NCBI GenBank assembly: GCA_914767715.1
Contig: OU612070.1
Span: 10,125,501-10,189,500, forward strand
DNA length: 64,000 bases
Direction of reading: 5' to 3'
DNA from: Membranipora membranacea
Taxonomy: Eukaryota > Bryozoa > Gymnolaemata > Cheilostomatida > Membraniporidae
The notes under the pieces were generated by a model. The model saw nothing but the letters and a program-made list of their open reading frames with translations. It had not been told where the DNA came from and ran no database searches. Within the stretch, counting starts at the first letter, position 1. The number at the start of each line of letters is the position of its first letter. Shown piece after piece: positions 11,605-24,300 of the stretch. The translations under genes and the position numbers were made by a program.

Positions 11605-14600
11605 TGCGTCATGTAGCATACCAGCACAAATAGTTAGGACTCTGGTTTAATACTCGGTCGGTCGGTAATTGGTGGCCTACAGGCTCAAGCTGCTGACTAC
11701 ATATTATGATGTCTGTTCATCCAAATTCTCAGGTAAAGGATTACAACTGACACTTTGATATGAGGAATTTAGAAAGTTTTTGATTTGTCTCCCCTTTGAC
11801 ATTGTGCAGACACCTCAAGATTGATATAGATACAAAAAGATATCTTATCAGTTCGTTCAGTGACAAGTTGTCATTGATATGAATTCATGGATTATTGGTA
11901 AAATACACTTATGGTTATATGTGAAGAAATTACATCAGTATGTAACTTTGTGTCAGTTATTGGATATCGCTTAAATTCTGGCAGCATTTAGTTATGCATT
12001 TTCTGACATCCTAGTAACAACCTTTAAAAACTCGAAGACCGATCAAAGAAGAGAAATTTTTTCCAGCGATCATACAAAAATTGCCACATGTTTGTTCAAG
12101 TTCAGATATGTTCCCCTTTTCCATGAGATATATCATGGGGTCTTGTGTGTTATCCTTTGTATGTAAATGTGTGATTTCTTGTCTCCGTTGTTCCAAAATA
12201 TGGTCTTGGTCTGTGTATGCATTGTATATGTATTGTATGCATGTGTATATATTGTATCTGTATTCCAATAAGTATTCCAAGTCATTCCTGCTGAGTCAGA
12301 GCTTTTAAGCAAATGAGGGCAACCAAAAACATCATTATTATGATCTTTTTGAAACATCAGTGTCAGAGAATGTTGGAAGAAAATACATTAAGCTCATACA
12401 CAGGTCAATAACTTGTACTATATATATAGCGGATTGAAGTCGATGGTACTGATAAAATAATCTCCTAATGTGTTCCAAAGGTTGGTTGAGATCAGGGCTT
12501 TTATTATCAAAATAGCCTTAAGAACAAATCTGCAATTTCTATGTGAGACACAGCACTCTAACCAACCTAAATTCTGGTTAAACAACCAATTGAAATTAAC
12601 CTCTCTATCAGAAAAATAAAAGAATTAACACTCTTTCCCGCTGTCTCTCTCTAGATTAAAAATTGCCATTTATAACCACATAAGAAATGGAAGGAAATTC
12701 AAGCTCTACAAGAAAAGGTAATAAAGACGGATTCTTCAGTTATGTTTGGTGGAAATTTTTAATGTCAAAATAACTTGTAATCTCCCCTCTATCCACAAAT
12801 GAAAAAATACTCGCAACTATTTTTAACGATTTGTTATTTAGCCCAAGGGTCTATTAAAATAACTACTTACATAGTTATCAACAGACAACGGCGTACGGGT
12901 TTTAATTGAGAGTCTTTTCAACTTAAGAATTTCGGAATCTAAGTTGGTGAGAGTCATCACAATGCTTGTTTCTGCAGTAAGATATCAAAGACCATACCTT
13001 TTGTGTCCACAACAGTCCCTTTTCAATTAAACAAATAATACTTGGGGCAAATATAACTTACTTACTTACTGGGACTATAAAAATGGCTAAATAGGGAGGC
13101 CATCTAGTATATGGTGCCATAGCCTCAATGTTCAACAGATCTTTGCACAGCCTAGTTTCACTCAGCAATACAACAGTGAACAGTTTCACTTCCAGTGAAA
13201 CTGAAAATACACACTTTGAATGAGACTGTACTTTTCTCTTTAATACTTTTATTGACATCATAATCTTTTTCAGCAAGAACATGCTTTTCGTTATGGGCTA
13301 TTAACATTACCTGCTGTTTTCCGATTGAGATGTGGAAGTTATTCCTGTTGTTATCATATTCAAAGTACAATTAATGTTGATAAGCTACCTTCACATTTAG
13401 TAGGTGCTGATTATTGGATAAATGCACCAACCTATATTATCTTTGAGTAAGCGTAAAAATCAGGAGTTGCCCCATCTCAATAACAGAGGATATAACTCCT
13501 GTCATCTTATATTTCGATCCGTAGCATCGTTTTCAAGATTTTGGTTTGGCCCACAAGCTATGTTTTCTGGGTTGGTCTGTTGAACTGTACGAAGACAGTG
13601 TACCATTGGATGAAATTCCAAAGATTCATTCACTACCGTACGAAGGACATTCCTCGCTGAGGGTTGAAAAGGCTCAATGCCAATTAATAATCAGAGAAAA
13701 ATCTCTGCATCTACTGAGAAAATAGTCCTTTATGTTTCAGCTGTAGAACTCTACCTGAACACAGATCAGTCATATGTTATATAAAGCCCCTTAATCGCTG
13801 GCTATCCGATTCAGGTTTACATACTATGGAACACCAGGACTGGGCTCTGATACCCACTCAGACTTTCTCAACCTCTGGTGAACCATGTTGGGTGTTGTCC
13901 CTCCTATACCACTCAATTACATAGCGGTGAGGGATTTTGCACAAAAAGAGAGTCTCATTACCTAACGTTACCTTACCTTACAATAATCCATTCGTTTGAG
14001 TATAGCCTTGATTTCCACTTCCTACATTAGTAGAAATACTTATGGCTGTGTACTTTTGATAAATGTTATTAGTGATCAGTGGCCAAGTCTGCAAACTGAT
14101 CCTTGATAATAACAGTGGCTAGAGAATTTATTTGCTCTACAGCCAAACCATTTTAAATATATATGTATCATAATAAGACAGCACCATAGTAATCAAGGCG
14201 ATAGAAATTACAGGTTTCCTCTGTGATTAAGTACAAAGTGTATGATAACAATCAATCAATCAATCAATCAAGCTCTGTATTACGATAGCTATGGCTTAAT
14301 GTTATTAGTTTGGTTGAGTGACCCAAAGGGGCATAATTTGGTGGTTGTACAGTACCACTGATAAGTCATAAGTCCTCATCTGAAATATTTATCGTCATGG
14401 AAATCACCAGCGTTTACCAGTTCTGATGACAAGAGACGGCCAAGAGGGAAGATGAGTTAATGGAGCGTGACAGTTTGTGATGATAAACATCAGATTGGAA
14501 AAGAGTTATGAGACAAACGCAATCGAAGAGGTTAGTACAACTCTCAGTTTCTCCCCAATCAGACAGTCTATATCAGTCATCAGTATATTGAAGGAGATAG

Positions 14601-15586
14601 AATTCCAATTAGCGATTATTAAGAGCAACCTGGCAGCTGTATATCTAGTTAGGATCAGATTAAGGTAAGTTTGACCTCAGGCAATATCTCTTGTCGCATG
14701 TTTATCTGAAGTCAAACGTTATATGGTGTTGGCCATGGGGAGAAGACAAGATTCAAGCTAGTCTGATGTAATTTTATATTTTATCTCATGTCGGGAGGCT
14801 TTCATTGAAATATTTCAGTTGAAGTCGGGTCTTTCAGGTTTTTTCAAACTTTCTTTATATTAAAAACCTTTTCAAAATTCCAAATTGTAATGTGATACAA
14901 TACTGAACAATCCCTCACTTCTATATAACCTGTTTTCTGTTCAGTCAATAAGTAAGACACATCTTTAGGCAAACAAACCACTGTCACTCCTTAGGGAACT
15001 TTAAAAATATTGGATACAAAGTGGGAGTAGATCGATAGCGTAAACCTCCCTCACACATAAAAACAATCCCACGTAACTTCAGCCCCTCGAACGGAGCAAC
15101 AGGTTATGTTACACATTAGCCTCAATTGTCAAACACGAATGATGCAATACAACCACTTTTTAGCGTATTCATACATTGATAATGTTTGTTATCTGATGGC
15201 CAAGACTATGTTACTTAAATTCCAACAACTCAAAATAAAAGGCTGAGTCTTATGTCTATACAAATAGTGAAAAGTAAAAGCCACTTTAACTATTATCAAT
15301 TATCATCTTAAGAGGCGACAAAAGAATCGCTACGCTACATCTATATAGTGGGATGTGATAGCCAAGTCGTGGGTGACTCAATCAATGATTCAAAATTTTC
15401 ATTGTCAAATATTTTAGTTATCTTCCAACTTCTGTGTTGTAGAGAGTTCATAACATAAACAACATCACAGAGAGAAACATCGAACAACACACGCAACACA
15501 TCAGACGCTTGGTGAAACTTTACGAAAATAAATAGACCTTTACCAGACAAATACCACCAGATCCCAAGGATTTTATTGATACTACT
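11605..15586. other. Intergenic region, unit 1 NTase/TPR to LRR gene
   Basis: No supported gene. It aligns nearly base for base with 43640-47989, apart from the 369-bp TTAA MITE present only in unit 2 (empty site at 12303-12309, GCTTTTAAGC). The first bases correspond to sequence about 700 bp downstream of the unit 2 NTase/TPR stop codon, because the intervening DNA is missing here. A 63-codon ORF at 14477-14668 is not preserved in unit 2. The LRR promoter should lie in the last few hundred bases, but no motif is convincing. Confidence 0.6.
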
Positions 15587-17816
15587 ATGATTATTAGGTC
15601 GATATTACTACTGCTAGAACTGCTGCTGTCCCAACAGGTCGTAAGGATTAATGGTCAGACTGTACCGCAGTGTTTTAGAGATGCAGTAAGTACAGGGAAT
15701 ATAGAATGCACAAACACGGATTTAACTTCTGTCAACGCAAACACTCTCTCAACTATAGCTGGACTTGATATATCGCAGGTAACGATAACTAACTTTCATC
15801 TTTTTTAGCCCATAAATCAGCCTTCCTCTGCCTTTTATTAGAAAAACGAAGAGTATGTACCATCATATAATTCCGGATTGAATTAAGTGAATCGAGATTG
15901 TAAGTATAATTTCAAAAAGCATGATATACACCTGAACCAATGATGCTATGCAGTGTCCAGTCACCAAAAACCTAGGAGTGAATCAGAAAGAGTTATTTGA
16001 CCTGCCACAGTTGATTAATAGTACCTGGTTAAATGTGATTTGCAACATTGACAACCATCTTGCTGTGCGTGACATTGTTTTCTATACTGAGTGTGTGCGC
16101 CGCCGCTAGTTTACTAATGTTATATGTGGTTGTTGCTTGGTTTGAGCCACAGATATCTGCTGAATAATACAACCAAGCTTGTACTTCTTGTGAGGAATGG
16201 ATGGCTAGCAAATCCTCTTCGAGTCCAAGTCCATATTCCTAACGCTGATCTTTAGGGGGTCCCTCTTTACTCTAACTGTAGTCCCTTGTGCTCCTCACTT
16301 GGATGTGCTCGCTTCACTATGTTTAAAGATCAATTTTTCAAGAGGAACATCTCAAATCAGATCTTAACCCAACAAGGCGAATTTGCTTACAAAAAATTAG
16401 AGCTCTGAGACATACAAGATTACACGTCATGTTTGAATAGTCTCACAATGTGTCACTAGCATCTGAATCTAGGCCAGGATTTGCATTCTGATATGAAAAA
16501 AGGTTATCCATCAATTTCCAATCAGGTCGATTATATTTGACAGGTAAGGAAAGTCTTCTTGACAAACTGTACAATGAGTGACCTCAGCTTTCTCTAAATA
16601 CAGAGTACGTCGGTAGCCTGCAATTTCTCAATCTAGAAAATAACCGAGGACTGGCATCCGGCCACCTGGCAACACTGGTCCCTTATGTCTCACGCTTGAT
16701 CCAAGACTTGACCATTAAGAACAATGCAGGACTCCGCTCTATAGATCAGCTGCTGCCTAGTACAACTGATAATGGGTAAAGAGATACACAATATGGATAA
16801 CTAAGTTTGAACTGAAAACAACTAAAATCTAACATAGTTTGAGAAATTTTTATTGCTTGCAACCCTTGATTTGATAGGTCTGATTGACTATTCGAATTCA
16901 AACGACTATTGGAAAGCTTTATAATTGTTACTTTGTTGGATTATAAACGTGATACGTATTGTAAACATTAGAGGAGACAAAACCATAACTGGAATTTCCA
17001 AGAAGTGCATCATGGGAAGGTTGGTTTCTCAAAGAAGTATCTTATTTTGTAGCGCCTGGAAAAACTTGAACAAACTGAGAGTGACCAAACAATCTTTATC
17101 TACAGTGAACAGGCAAATGTTCAAACAGATGAATGTTGTGGAGGAGCTTGATCTTAGTGACAATAGGCTAGAGGCACTGGACTTCAGTTTACACAACAAC
17201 GTAGGCGTTCTGAAAAAAATCATGCTGAATGAAAACTTGCTGGCGAGATTAGACGGGCTGCAAGAGTTTACAGGACTCCAAGAGCTAGATCTGGCTTATA
17301 ATGCCCTGACTGATGTCAGCAATTTTGCAAATGCACAGCTGCAGACTGGTAACTTGAAGGTTCTAGACCTGTCCAACAACAAACTAACGTCATTCAACTT
17401 GATCTTTATCATCTTGCCAAGACTTCCCTGAAGGGGCATATTACATTGCTCTAGTCTAGGTCCGATTTCCATCGTCTGCACTGCCAGCTGGCTGATGAGA
17501 ATCAGCAAATAGAATCAGCAAATTTAATATGAAGTTGCTTCACAAAATGACAGTTTGTCACGCTGGATGAACCAATGATTTCACTAGAATTATATCATTG
17601 ATAACAAGAGTCAACCAAGGGTTTTGAATAATTTACAGTGGTAGTTATAACAATTAATGTCTGGACTTTTCTACAGCGCAGCAAGAGATGTGCAAGAAAT
17701 TGATTTGTCTGGTAACAAGGAGTTGGTGGTGGAGGAGGAAACCTTTAGCGGTCTCAGTAAACTAAAGATATTACAGCTAAACGACTGCGGATTAAAAAAG
17801 GTCGGTAAATATACAC

Positions 17817-18054
17817 CAGGCCAGTAGTTCAAGGGGAGGCAGGGGCGCTCTGCCTCCCCTACAATGCTCAATAGAGTGGCCTAAAAATGCTATAATTGAA
17901 TATTCCATGTCGGAATCAGCTCATTTGGGACTTCCATTTGCTATTTATATGCCTTAGATTGCTTGGGGAGGAGCTTACAGCACCCCTCCTGGTGATGCTT
18001 TGGGCTCGCTCGGACTTTTGCCTCCCCTACCATTTTTTCTAAACCACGGTCCTG
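17817..18054. mobile_element. MITE with 5-bp TSD (hAT5-like), LRR intron 4, unit 1
   Basis: A 238-bp element starting CAGGCCAGTAGTTCAAGGGG and ending CCACGGTCCTG; the ends form imperfect inverted repeats. It is flanked by TACAC on both sides (17812-17816 and 18055-18059). It begins 16 bp after the exon 4 donor. The same insertion is at 50632-50869, so it predates the duplication. A CAG terminus with a 5-bp duplication resembles the hAT5 group; this assignment is inference. It has no coding capacity. Confidence 0.75.
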
Positions 18055-19789
18055 TACACGGAGCTTAGGTGGCTGAGCCTCCCCCAACTAGAATGATATT
18101 GTTAGTCTTAGTTAGTCTCTGATGTAAGATTGACCTGAAATTCTCAAGCTGATAAAGGGTTTGGTGTCCAACCAAGCTCAGTGGCAGATCTTGTTTCCTG
18201 GTTGGCTATGGTAGTCAGTTCTTATCAGGAAGTACTTCCATATTGAGGAATGCATAGCAACGTACTACTGACATTTCAGGTGCTGATGAGAACTGGTAGC
18301 GAAATCATGACAGTAGGGGACAAGTTGAAGACATTTGGTGCTATTCACCTAGAAAAAACCTGTCTCTGATGTGTGGTAGATATTAACTTCATTAACTGAA
18401 CTGATGTTCAATCTCCATTCAAATTTGTGACCAATTTTATGAGAAGGACATTAATTGTTGATGTCATTTTGGACATCATTGTGAATTACCCTCTGGTCGC
18501 CAGTGGTCGGAGTCAGAATGAGCAGGTTGTGTGTGTCATTTCCAATTACAAATGGAGTTGACCAATGGCTAATTAAGGGGGAATTAAGTTGAGAAATCAT
18601 CGTGATGCCCATCAAACAGATTAACTACTCAATTAATACAGCAATAAGGAATATTATACAGTAGCAAGATATTCATTATAGTTGATTATAAAAGTTGGGA
18701 TTGGAAGTTTATCAATCCCATAATGCATCAATTTGCAATAGCACTGCCCCAGTAAGACAACGATCCTTCTCTGCCTAAAAGTCAGTTCCAGCTGCTTTCA
18801 GACAAAAAGATTGACTGCCAGTGCAGAATAGTGAACACCTCTTTGAGGGTGAATAAGATACTCTGACTCCAAACCTTAATTTTCTTTCCCCAAAAACCTG
18901 CTTTGCTGAGTAATTACCGATCTTGCAGTAACAGCTTCCTGAAGTTATAGATAGGTATCTTCAGGTGTAGAGATTTTTACTATATTACAGATCACCACTC
19001 ACATGCAAAACCTGCCTGAACTCCACACACTGGAGTTGGCCAGGAATTCCATAGATGAGATTTCAGTTGATGCTTTCATACGAACAAAGAAGCTGTCGGT
19101 GTTGCAGCTGCAAGACAATGACCTTGCAGAGGTCGATTTTCTGACCAGTAATGAGGAGGAGCAGCCAGAACTTATGGACCTGGATCTGAGTAACAATCAG
19201 CTGGAATACCTTAAAAACTTTGTATCTACTCCTAAGCTATATAAGCTCAAGATTGATGGCAGTAACCGGAAAAACACGTAAGTTAACCCGTCTGACTGTC
19301 AACCTTGTAATAAGCTTCAACCAGTAATAAATCTCAATGCAAGTTTTATTGGCCTCTTTATGATGTGTAGTAGTAGTACCTTTATGTTGAAACTATGCTT
19401 TGATAATTTCAGATTCCGAGAACTTAGTTCTTGCGATGTGTTCAATGAGCTGCCGCAAACTCTTCGAAACGTTTGTGCTCGATCTATTCTCGAGTCGACC
19501 TTGAAAAGCTGCCAGTTCAGAACATTTCTAGATCTTCTCAAGGCTAGCAATGTAAGTAAGCTTCATGTGTTCATAAATTCATATTACATAAAATGTCCAA
19601 TTTAATTATGTATGAGAGTGGGTTAACAAGATCAGAATATTACAATGTTATTTGATAAGCCTTATAAGTTGTTATGATGATTGGCGATTAAAAACTGATG
19701 ATAGAGACTCGGATATAGTAAGTAACTTCTGTGTGTCATTACGTGCCACAATTTGGATTCTCTTAGTTTCTGACCTGATTACCACTGCT

Positions 19790-19994
19790 CAGGCCCGTAG
19801 TTCTAGGGGAGGCAGAGAGGCACATCTTCCCCTAGAAAGCTAAATACAGTGGCTTAAAAATCAGAATCAGCTCATCTGGGACTTCCATTTGCTAATGACA
19901 TGCCTTAAATTGCTTATGGAAACGTTCCTGGTGAAGATTCGGACTCGCCTCAAACTTTTGCATCCCCTACCATTTTTACTATACTACGGCCCTG
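19790..19994. mobile_element. Second member of the same MITE family, LRR intron 6, unit 1
   Basis: A 205-bp element related to the one at 17817, starting CAGGCCCGTAGTTCTAGGGG and ending ACTACGGCCCTG, with inverted ends and target duplication CTGCT (19785-19789 and 19995-19999). It lies within the segment that unit 2 has lost together with the transmembrane exon. Confidence 0.75.
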
Positions 19995-20750
19995 CTGCTT
20001 TGTGCCTGTGAGTCACCTGTATCACTAGGAGTTCTACCTCACTAGCCATGTGATCAATCATCATAATATTATCAGCGATTGCAGATTGAGTTCAACACTG
20101 CAATCCTCTTTTTACAGATTGTAATGGCAGTTGGATACCTTCTGGCGTTCATATTCTTGATAATGGTGATTATTTTGATCATGAGACAGTACAGATCTTA
20201 CGACAAATGGTTGGAGGATTACAGATCCACAGGACAAGAAATGGCAAATATGCATTCACAGTAAGTTCCATATTACTCTTTTCTCCGTTGGATAATGATT
20301 AAGCTTTCCAACTTGCAGGGACAGGAATTAAAGCTCTGAGGTTTTGTCAAGGTATAAGTCCGAACTGCCAAAAATACAGTCATTTCCAAAAATGCATTTA
20401 ATATCCTTGATACTTTTAACACCAGGCAGCAATTTTAAATCAGCATCTTATCTTGCTTTAGCACCAGAAGAAGCCATGATACTCTTGACTCAGTCGATGG
20501 GAAGCTGACAAAGCGTGGCAGCCAAAACATGAGCATGGGTACTCTGTCAAGAGGTTTACCAGCTGCCAACAAATCTCTTGATAACATCAGTATGGTCAGC
20601 GGGTTTAGTCAGTACAGTGCGTCTGGGGCTGGAAAGAGTACATTCCAAGGAAGAAAGAAGTTTAATTATACTGGCTCAATAGATCTTGATCGACCAGAGA
20701 ACGGCACAAGATATGTCAATCCGTCCACTTCAGCCCACTCTACACCGTGA

Positions 20751-21325
20751 GTAAACTCTTTTGTTTTTGCACTTTTGCGGGCTCCAAAACATTATGACGA
20801 ATGACTGTTAAGATGTAAATAATAACAACCACAAATCCTGTCATAGGACTTTAGAGTTATCTCCCCGTTAATAGTAGTAGGACAATTCTTATTAACCTGT
20901 GCCTCATCTTAGATTTAGTTTACACTCTGTATCATTTTTATATTCTAACAAATAGTAGAAAACCTTGACATGATACATACAAATAGATAAGATTTATAGT
21001 GTTAGTTTAAACTCCATTATTGTTTTATACTTCCTTCTGGTTCTGGCTTCTGAGATGATAACATTAAATACTTGTTCCTCCAATTATATTTCCTGATTAT
21101 TCCACTCCACTATGCACCTGATATGGCACACTCCCAATCAACAATGGCATAAATATAATATCTAACCATGATCAAGACATTCTACAATGAATAACATTTA
21201 AAAACTGAGATTACAAGTCCCTTCCCGGGCAAATGTAAATAAATACTCTACTATTGTATTATTATTAAACCTTGTAGAAAAAAGCGACTTAATCCAACGC
21301 AACTGCAGAAGGCTCTCCCACAGCT
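20751..21325. other. Spacer between LRR stop and golgin start, unit 1
   Basis: About 575 bp, AT-rich, with no gene of its own. An AG acceptor-like site at 21276-21277 opens a frame that could extend the LRR tail if the GTGAGT at 20747 is used as a donor instead of reading the TGA. I prefer termination at 20750. The counterpart is 53092-53669. Confidence 0.5.
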
Positions 21326-24300
21326 ATGTCTGTATACAGCTATGCCAGTCATAGCCATGCGGGCAGAGGTAGAGCGGGAAGTGAGAGAGACACCCCGCCC
21401 ATGGAAAGGAGAAGGCATAGAAGTGGAGGTGCTCCAACCAGACTCAAATCCACCGATTTATTGGAATTTGTTGATGAAGACCTGGTCCCTCCGGTAAGCG
21501 TACACTGATGATGACAATATAAGTTGTACTATAGCGATGCAACCATCCCTTTCTATTGGCAACATCTGCCCCCCCCCCCCCCTACTTATAGTATAGATTA
21601 TAGATGACCATTTCTTAGCTTATAGGCTTGTAGGCTTATAGATAGATGCAAGTAAAGATATAGATTTATAGATGTTATCAATGTAAAGATATAGATTTAT
21701 AGATTTCTTAATGTATCTCTAAAGCGCTGTCAGTGCTGTGTGTCTCCTGTGCTCTCCTTGTGTGTGTATGGTCGTTGTGTAGCAAAGCAGCGCGCTTAAG
21801 TTTATAGATTGGGATTCTTAATTTATAGATATTATAGACAGTCCTGCGTGGGGGGAGCCCCACATCTTTTCCTTCTCACCTCATTTACCAACCAAAATGG
21901 ATGGGGGCTGGTTAATATCATGTGCATGGTGCATATCAGAAAACTGTTGCAACTTCAATGGATTTACGATCACTATGTAGCAATGCAATCATTTCTAAAG
22001 GGAACCTAGAATAGGCTTCACTAATACTAACAGTCCTGTAGTGATAGCATAGGCCTATTGAGAAAATGTGAGCTCCCAGCTCTACTGAACATTCAGCAAG
22101 GAGGGATAATCCCAAGAAACATAACCGATTTTCTTTCATTAGCTGCGTATTATATTAAAGACTTAGTTTGAGGCTGCTCTTTTGTAGCACATCTTATTCT
22201 CCATATTTTCTATCATGTGAGTGAATTCCAGCTTTAGAATCCAAATATTGAGGAAGTTTGGCCTCTCAAACTTCCAGGGTGATTGCCTTCAATCGGCAAT
22301 CCCAAACCTGATATTCATGATTATCTTAATTACCTTTCTGATGTGATTTGAGTGATTTGCCCTAGAGAAGTAGTAAAGTATTCGCAAGAGGCAATCATTC
22401 CCTAACTGCTTCTTGAAATGATGAAATTTCTGGCTAGTTAACATTTACTCACCCTGTTTAATTCATGTGAACTCCCACCTTAACAAAAAGTGGTGCCAGC
22501 TAACATCAAGCCATCCTCAAACTAGGTAAACTAAACACTAGCTAATGGTAAATTGGTAATCATGCTGCTTTCTTACTAGATATTTTTCATCGTCCAAATC
22601 ATAACAGCATGCAAATAAGAGGGTGACGATGTCACAAAGAATCAACATCCAAAATTTAGCTGTTTTTTAGTAATATCTGAATGTTAAACGATGTTTAGAT
22701 TGGTGATAGGCTAAGTGTAGATGATGATTTTAATGACTAGATGTTGCACACCTTAATCTTATGGTACAGGCAGAACAGTGTTGGCTGTATTTTTTCACTT
22801 AACACATACTCATGTCTCGAGGTACTCTAGCCACGCCAAACACATATTGTAACTAGATTCAGGTGTGAAGACATAAGTTAATAGCCTACCTTGTTTGAGC
22901 CCCTAAAATCTTGACCCCCACCCTTCCGAATACCCCAAGCAAGAGGTAATTTTGTTTATTATTAATCATATGAGCATGTTTATTCCGAACCAATATATCT
23001 CGTCAAGGCATCTAACAAAGTTAACCCTACTAGGTTTTTTTTACCCTCACACAAACACATGATCTTTTAGATGACCCGAGCCAGCACAGCCCAACAGATA
23101 GGAACTCAGGCTCGTCTGCTTGTCCCTCAGACTATGAGGTTGTAGAAAATCCTCCACTTATAACTTCTACCACCACAGAGATGTCAGCTTCAGTTATCAG
23201 GTATGATGTCAAATATCAGACACTCTTCAGCTTAGACTGTGAATGGTACACCACTGTCTGTCTCATTGCCTGACAAAGGCTGAAATCTTAAAGTGTGTTT
23301 AGGGGAACAGGTTTTTGGTATCATTTTAGAGCTCTCATTCTAGTTTAGAACACCCTTCTATGTTCAGCTTGTGGCCCAGTTTAGACTGATTTTCACTCAA
23401 AATTGAGATGAGAAGGTACTAAAAAGGTACTATTTTTCTCCTTTGGAGTTGTAATCACATGCTGAAGATAGTACCTTTTTAGTACCTTACGATTCTAATG
23501 GGAATATATAGTACTTATAGTACTTATTTTAATGGCACAGTGGTTTTGATAGTCTGTGCATGTGATATCAAACCACACAGAATTTATCTATTGAATGATC
23601 GATTGACACTGGATGTCTTCTATCAGTGTGTGATGGTATATTGTAGATATTCTTTCAGCTCTTGGTTGAATTGAATCACAATAAATGCAGTATCCAGCTG
23701 TAGCTCACATTGCCAGAAGCTCAGGAAAAAAAATGGGTTGATGTAATCATATTGTTTGTTTTGACAGCTCACAGAGTGGTAATGGCGCTGCCCCTCAGAA
23801 CACACACATAGACAGCCAGCAGGCAGCAGATCTGAAATCACTAGAACTGGAGAACGGATTACTAAAGAATGAAGTTCAAAGTCTGAATAATGAGTTGACA
23901 TCTCTTATACAAAGGGCTCGAAGTTCTGAGCAAGGTATGTTGAGTAACTGTGCCTTCAACTCCCGGTCTAAATCACTCCAAGTTCCTAAAAAAAGTTAAA
24001 TAATGGGACAATAACACTGAAATAAATAAAACATTTATTGAAGGGAGGTTCCGATTGAGAACATGGTTTTCGGAAATAGCGGCTAAAATGCGTATGAGAC
24101 AGCGATTCACATTCAGAATCAACATCCATCTCATCTCTAAACATGACCCTAACATGACCTTGGTGATAAAAGAATCCAGACATCCCATACTCCTTTTGAT
24201 AAAAGAATCTGAATTATCATAAGTTTGACATCAATGAGGACTGTTGTAGATCATTATATATTCAATGTTCTTGCGTGAGCTATTGGACTAAAATGTTGAT

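Larger units (their letters stand above)
15587..20750 (+). pseudogene. LRR transmembrane protein gene, unit 1: frameshifted and internally deleted
   Basis: Exons matching the unit 2 gene: 15587-15778 (start and signal peptide), 16544-16775, 17053 to about 17404 (truncated), 17677-17800, 18991-19277, 19413-19551, 20118-20260 (transmembrane) and 20462-20750. The intact gene would encode a secreted-start LRR ectodomain, one membrane span and a Ser/Thr-rich cytoplasmic tail ending at TGA 20748-20750. Two lesions are visible. Exon 2 has 2 extra nucleotides near 16595, creating TAA directly after FLTNCTMSDLSFL. Exon 3 loses its 3' end and donor through a deletion of about 450 bp relative to unit 2 (49787-50238) and stops at 17431. 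The transmembrane exon, absent from unit 2, is present: VMAVGYLLAFIFLIMVIILI then a basic RQYRSYDKW. A separate transcript starting downstream cannot be excluded. Confidence 0.75.

Noticed and set aside
14477-14668. 63-codon ORF upstream of the LRR gene
   Set aside because: The matching sequence in unit 2 (near 46881-47070) has indels and substitutions that destroy the frame.
21278-21493. Extension of the LRR cytoplasmic tail into this exon
   Set aside because: Phases allow it, but the product looks unnatural. The alternative frame from ATG 21326 gives a better protein that joins golgin exons in phase, and the LRR tail has its own TGA at 20748.
21809-22009. 66-codon ORF in a golgin intron, present in both units
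   Set aside because: Intronic, AT-rich and transmembrane-like by composition only; no splice phases or homology support it.
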